From Siniperca chuatsi (taxonomy: Eukaryota > Chordata > Actinopteri > Centrarchiformes > Sinipercidae), in assembly GCF_020085105.1 (NCBI RefSeq), contig NC_058046.1:5804675-5868674 (forward strand): a DNA stretch of 64,000 nt. Reading direction: 5' to 3'. Below are positions 59,468 through 64,000 of the stretch, one piece after another; within the stretch, counting starts at the first letter, position 1, and each line of letters starts with the position of its first letter. The notes beneath the pieces are model-generated. The model did no database searches. It was given only the letters and a program-made list of their open reading frames with translations, and was not told where the DNA came from. The translations under genes were made by a program, and so were the position numbers.

Positions 59468-59502
<35 letters not shown>
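59468..59502. repeat. (AC)n microsatellite
   Basis: Uninterrupted AC run; a shorter AC tract lies near 59662-59682. Confidence 0.9.
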
Positions 59503-59504
<2 letters not shown>

Positions 59505-60739
59505 TCTGAAAATACAGATACTCCTGCTAATTCTATGGAAGGTCATGGAATCAGTGATAATGTGTATTTTTATTCATGCACACACATACTTACACTGGCA
59601 GGCATTCATACAGACAGACTTTCTCACGTTAAAATAAATAGATCCTCACACAAGAAAATACATACACACACACACGCACACACTGGCCCATTCATTCAGT
59701 CCTATCGGGGGGGTCTTTCACAGCTCAGACGTGTGGGCCTCATTTGTCCAATTTAGATGAATGACTGAGATCATATATCATGCCCCTTGTGTCAGACTAT
59801 TTTTATCTTGGAGGAAGTCGATGCAAACGGGCTGCAGGAGCCAGAAAAACGCCCCATCTGCGGATTCAGGTTGAGGCAGAACTTCTTATCACTGAAAACA
59901 AAAGCAGATGTGTCTTGTTAAAGGAAATATGCACAAACTGCTGGTGGACATATTGGCTGATCTTGTTACCACTTTATGTTACAGAAGCCTCTTTAAGCTT
60001 GGGGGTAAATTCAAGTAATCCCTAAATTCTGGAAAAGTCCATGCTTTGAATATTTGCCAAAGCCAATAAATCAAATCTATTTAGATGCAAAAGCAAAGCA
60101 GTAGCAGTACATATTACATGATCAATTATTACGTCCACCAAGGAGATTATGTTTGGCGAAATTAACTGAATTCGTTGGCCATACCTGTCGTAATTAAAGT
60201 GAATGGTGTGCCGCGACTAAACTTATAACAAAATATAACAGCCACCTCAAACATCACTGTAGAAACAAATGGTATGTAAGAAATAAGCAATCAGGGATGT
60301 GAGATGAAGAGGCCTCAGCTAGGCACAACCATATTTTGACATACTGTAATTCTAGTAGTTTTGGAAATATATCCAAACATATATAATGGTTGCGCTTAAA
60401 GATTTGCATATCATAGAAGACTGGACTATTGGCCTTAGAAGAGGTCAGCGCTCTCCGAGTTCCCTTTTAGTTAGACATAGTTCACCGAACTTAGCTCAGC
60501 TTAAAGAAACTGTTTTTGTTTCAGATTTACACTTATTTAATCTCTTTCTGAGAGTGAGACGAGAATGTTCTTATCAATCTCATGTCAGTGTGTAAAGTAT
60601 GGAGCTGGAGCTTAGCTTTAAGACTGGTAGAAGAGGGAAACAGCTAACATAGCCACCCAAAGTTCAACAAGACTAAGAACCTACATGTCTCTGTGAGGGG
60701 TACTTTAAGCTAAAGGTCACATAATCAAACATCAGCATG

Positions 60740-61110
60740 CTAACATGTGCCAATGGCAATGCTAACATGCTAATGTTTAGAAAGTAGGCTATAATGATTA
60801 CTATGTTCACTATCTTAGTTTAGTGTGTTAGCATGTTAACATTTGCTAATTAGCAAAGTGATGACACAATAAAAACAGTCCAGCTGAGGTGGATGGGAAT
60901 GTCATTAGTTTTGCAGGTATTTGGTCATAAACCAAAGTACTGGACAGATTCAAATTTTGATCTGATGATGGCGCTGGAAGAAAAGTCAGAGGATCACCAA
61001 AGTTATTACAATTCATCCTGTGTGTACCAAATTTCATGGCAATCCATCCAATAGTTGTTGAGACCTTTCAGAGTGGACAAATTGCCATTTATAGAGCTGT
61101 GCCGCTAATA
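60740..61110. repeat. dispersed fish repeat, second long copy
   Basis: TGCTAACATGTGCC, GAATGTCATTAGTTTTGCAGG, GATCTGATGATGGCGCTGG, AAATTTCATGGCAATCCATC and CCAATAGTTGTTGAGAC occur in the same order as at 40780-41215. Confidence 0.65.
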
Positions 61111-63730
61111 CGTACTTCTGGCACTCAATGACAAATTTTCATTTTTACTTTTCTGGTTGTGTTAAACAAATGAGATGCATGTTAATTAGTGAGCTTTTGG
61201 GGTTTTAGAGAGAGCCATGCTAACTGTTTCCAGTCTATGCTAAGCTAGGCTAACCACATCCTGACTCCAGCTCTGTACTTAACACACACGGACATGAGAT
61301 TGATATTGATCTTCTCATTTCACGCTTGGAAAGAAAGCAAATAATCACATTTCCCAAAATGTTGAAATATTTTTTTAAAGGTAACACTTGTCTTGAATTG
61401 TAGATTTGATGTCCAATGGCAAAATCTTTCCTTTCCACTACAGTGATGAAATCTGATCAGTGAAAACCTTCAATCTCCAAATGCTAACTTTTCAGAGGCT
61501 AACAAAATAATTATTAATTTAATTATTTTATTTAATTATTAGAGGTTATCCATCAGACCAACATTTGAAAGAGTTTCATGTCAGACAGTTATCTCAGCCT
61601 ATAGACCAGCTTGCATCTGGAACATGGAAATCAGTACTAATATAAGACAAACGCAGTAACCACACTGTTACAGACATAAACTAAACACTAATCTAAACAC
61701 ATCTGTTTTCTAAACTAGTTGGTTGTTTTGTCTAGAATTCCCCGCCACGTGAGTTTTCCAACCCTGACTGCTTTCTACCAGAGGGCCAGCCTTTAAAGTA
61801 CTACCCCCTTATTGCCCATTAAAGTTAACTCACAACATCCCAGCCTTGTTCCCTAATTGAGGCCTCTGAACTGGGGGAGCAGGTGGGATTGCCACGTTGG
61901 GTTTAGACTCAGCATGGGGCTGAAGCATCAGCAAAATGTAGTAGGACAAATAAAATATGAGATGCATGAATTAGAAACTTTAATACACGCAGAACAGATG
62001 TTAACAGACTCAGGAGTGACATCAACAGAAATAATTTGTGTCAGAGGTTTAGGCTTGACCAGTCAATATTATTGTTTAAGCAAATATGTTCGAGGATAAG
62101 TCATTTAAAATAAAGTCACCTTCTGCTGCACATAGAATGGACTTTGATATTTTCCCGACATCCTCGTCAACCTGAAAACATTATTTGGATGCTTGAGGTC
62201 AACTGAAAATATATACTGTATGAGCACTTATGCAATTTAATCTTTCTGTTTGTCTGAGTTGCAACAGCGTCAAATTCACCATTTGTTTTGATAGGAAAAA
62301 CTGAAGGAAGTCAGTAATCTGCAGAAGTGTTTCTTCAGGAACTCTTCAACAACAGCACCATGATCCATCTTGAAGGCCCACCGAGGGACCTACTGTCAGG
62401 TTGAATTCAGATTAAACACAAAGCAAATTTTCGCCTTGCTTTATTCATGCCAATTTGGGTTATTATAACATGTAATTTCACTGTATGAATTACCAATAAA
62501 ATACTTATTGGTTCCTGCTGGTACTTAAATGTAGGTACAGTGAACGAAAACAAGACTGGGGGGTAACAACTGAGCATTCACAGTTACAATATACTACCAA
62601 AACTGTGTGAATGGAAGTTGAAAATGTTTCAACTTCAGTGAAAGTATTGCACTTATATCTATGCTGTATGAATTCACTTCATAAACAGAGAGGGACAGTA
62701 AAAAGAGAAAGAGAGTGTTAGTTCATGCAGAGCACTGAAATCACACTTGTATTAGCTGATTGGCGTCAACTGCTTATTCATGCATCACAATCACTGGCTC
62801 ATTTACAACTGTGTGGCTACCAGCTGACTAGTAATGTCCAATCATATTCATACAGGTGTACAGGGCGGCCATTATAACTTGCCACTTCTCATCAATACTC
62901 TGCTGATGCACTCGTACCAACGTTGTTTGCCACTGCAGCTCTCTCCACCACCCAACATACTCCCTATGTGTTTATGTGCTTAAGTTTTTTTGATACTGTT
63001 GATTTCATTAAGAATAGATATAATGTTCATGCATGTGTTTAATAGGGGGGTTAGTTCTCCCAGCAGAATTCTCATTGCTGCTCAGAATCTTTGAGAGTTC
63101 CCTGAAAGAGTAGAGTCTTTTCCATTAAATCAAATTGTATGACCATGTGCTATAAATGGTTCATTCTTTGACGTGTCTCTGACTGCACTGGAGTTCCCTG
63201 CAAGTAGTAGTAGTCTGAGCTGCTGCTTCAGTCTGACTTTAGCATGCTTCTGTTATATGAGCGCAATACGATATGATATGAAAACAACGATTTCATTTCA
63301 GTTTATTTCATTTCATCTACAATCAACATATTCCTTATATAAGACAGAAGTGGATCACTTATCCACAAACACTGATAAAGGCTGGAGTGCCACAGGCATT
63401 TTGCCCTTTATAAAATAAATATCACTTAAAAATGTACTTTTTTGACAAGTACAACTCCATTCTTTTGATTACATATTTGATGCAAGGATGACTTAACACT
63501 CCACCTACAATCTACAACCACTCAACCATCTATACAATTCTGAAGAGCCAAGTGAAAGCAGGCGAGTATGTTTATCAGAAGAAGAGCAGCTGAAATGTCA
63601 GTGTGTGGTTTGTATGTATATGTGTGTGTATGAGGTTTGGCATTTCAGACAGAGATATCATTGCAGAGCAGGGTGAGAGGTGTACAGTGCTGATTCAGAG
63701 AGGGAGGGGGGTGTTCAGTCTCACTGGTGG
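61110..63730. other. intergenic DNA, no gene recognised
   Basis: About 2.6 kb with only small frames lacking family resemblance. 61730-61900, with CCACGTGAG (an E-box) and TTGCCCATTAAAG, is repeat-free and could be regulatory. Confidence 0.4.
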
Positions 63731-64000
63731 ACTGTGGTTTCCCTGCTGCCAGACAACGTTGGGTGAGATGCTGGAATGGAGGCTAGGAGTTCAAGTCCCC
63801 GCGCCTGGTCCTCTGTCCCCGGCTTGATAAGCGGCATCACTTCTGCCCTCTTCAGTAGAACTTCCCCTGGTTAGAAATGCCAGCGAAGGGCTGAGGGCAG
63901 AGCTCGCCCAACACGGCCTCACCTCGATGAACCACGGGGCACCTATGCTTCTTATCAGCACCCATACACCTGCATAGCCACTACAATAGAAGGCCATGGA
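63730..64000. promoter_or_regulatory. candidate conserved element at the window edge
   Basis: GC-richer block with paired GATA motifs in opposite directions (CTTGATAAGC at about 63823 and CTTCTTATCAGC at about 63948). An open minus-strand frame (63791-63997) has no recognised family, so regulatory DNA is the simpler reading; the edge prevents a decision. Confidence 0.3.

Noticed and set aside
1..64000. CRISPR arrays, bacterial operons, prophage or toxin-antitoxin systems
   Set aside because: Split genes, poly(A) signals and retroelements show vertebrate nuclear DNA; the regular repeats present are microsatellites and transposon-internal repeats, not spacer arrays.

Overview
The window is animal nuclear DNA, and almost certainly from a ray-finned (teleost) fish. 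Genes are split into many short exons with GT-AG introns, intergenic DNA is AT-rich, AATAAA polyadenylation signals follow the stop codons, and the DNA between exons is full of fish-type repeats: LINE fragments, tRNA-derived SINEs, Gypsy-like LTR remnants, MITEs and (GT)n/(ATCC)n microsatellites. No bacterial, plasmid, phage or CRISPR features were seen. Identifications rest on reading the translated exons and recalling protein families; no database search was run.

Layout, all genes on the + strand. (1) 225-13696: the C-terminal two thirds of fkbp15 (FKBP15/WAFL, an endosome- and actin-associated coiled-coil protein) in 18 exons, ending in the acidic C-terminus DDDDLDWLN. (2) About 15663-31717: a multi-exon gene that I do not recognise. 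Its exons join in consistent reading phase, it has one alternative 3' end with its own poly(A) signal, and its large introns hold a solo LTR, an LTR-retrotransposon remnant and a truncated LINE. (3) 32241-35851: a complete five-exon CCN-family gene closest to CCN1/CYR61 (388 aa: signal peptide, IGFBP, VWC, TSP1 and cystine-knot modules), with a TATA box upstream and an AATAAA downstream. (4) About 36700-45400: repeat-rich intergenic DNA with a dead LINE, a non-autonomous LTR element carrying a proline-rich reading frame, and a SINE. (5) 45600-50500: complete lmo4 (159 aa, two LIM domains) with a CCAAT/GC-box promoter, a non-coding first exon and a foldback repeat in its second coding intron. 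(6) 50500-64000: no protein-coding gene recognised. This is a gene desert with several low-repeat blocks rich in TAATTA and octamer motifs that look like distal developmental enhancers, most plausibly for lmo4.

CCN1 and LMO4 lie in the same chromosome band in human (1p22), so the ccn1-like/lmo4 pair looks like conserved synteny compacted to about 10 kb. FKBP15 is on 9q32 in human, so the join to fkbp15 is a fish-side arrangement. The genes have no obvious shared pathway: fkbp15 acts in endosome/actin traffic, the CCN protein is a secreted matricellular signal, and LMO4 is a nuclear transcription adaptor.

The observations most worth checking are the unassigned gene, the foldback with about 22-bp internal units inside lmo4, the two LTR elements whose interior has become proline-rich tandem repeats, and the putative enhancer blocks downstream of lmo4.
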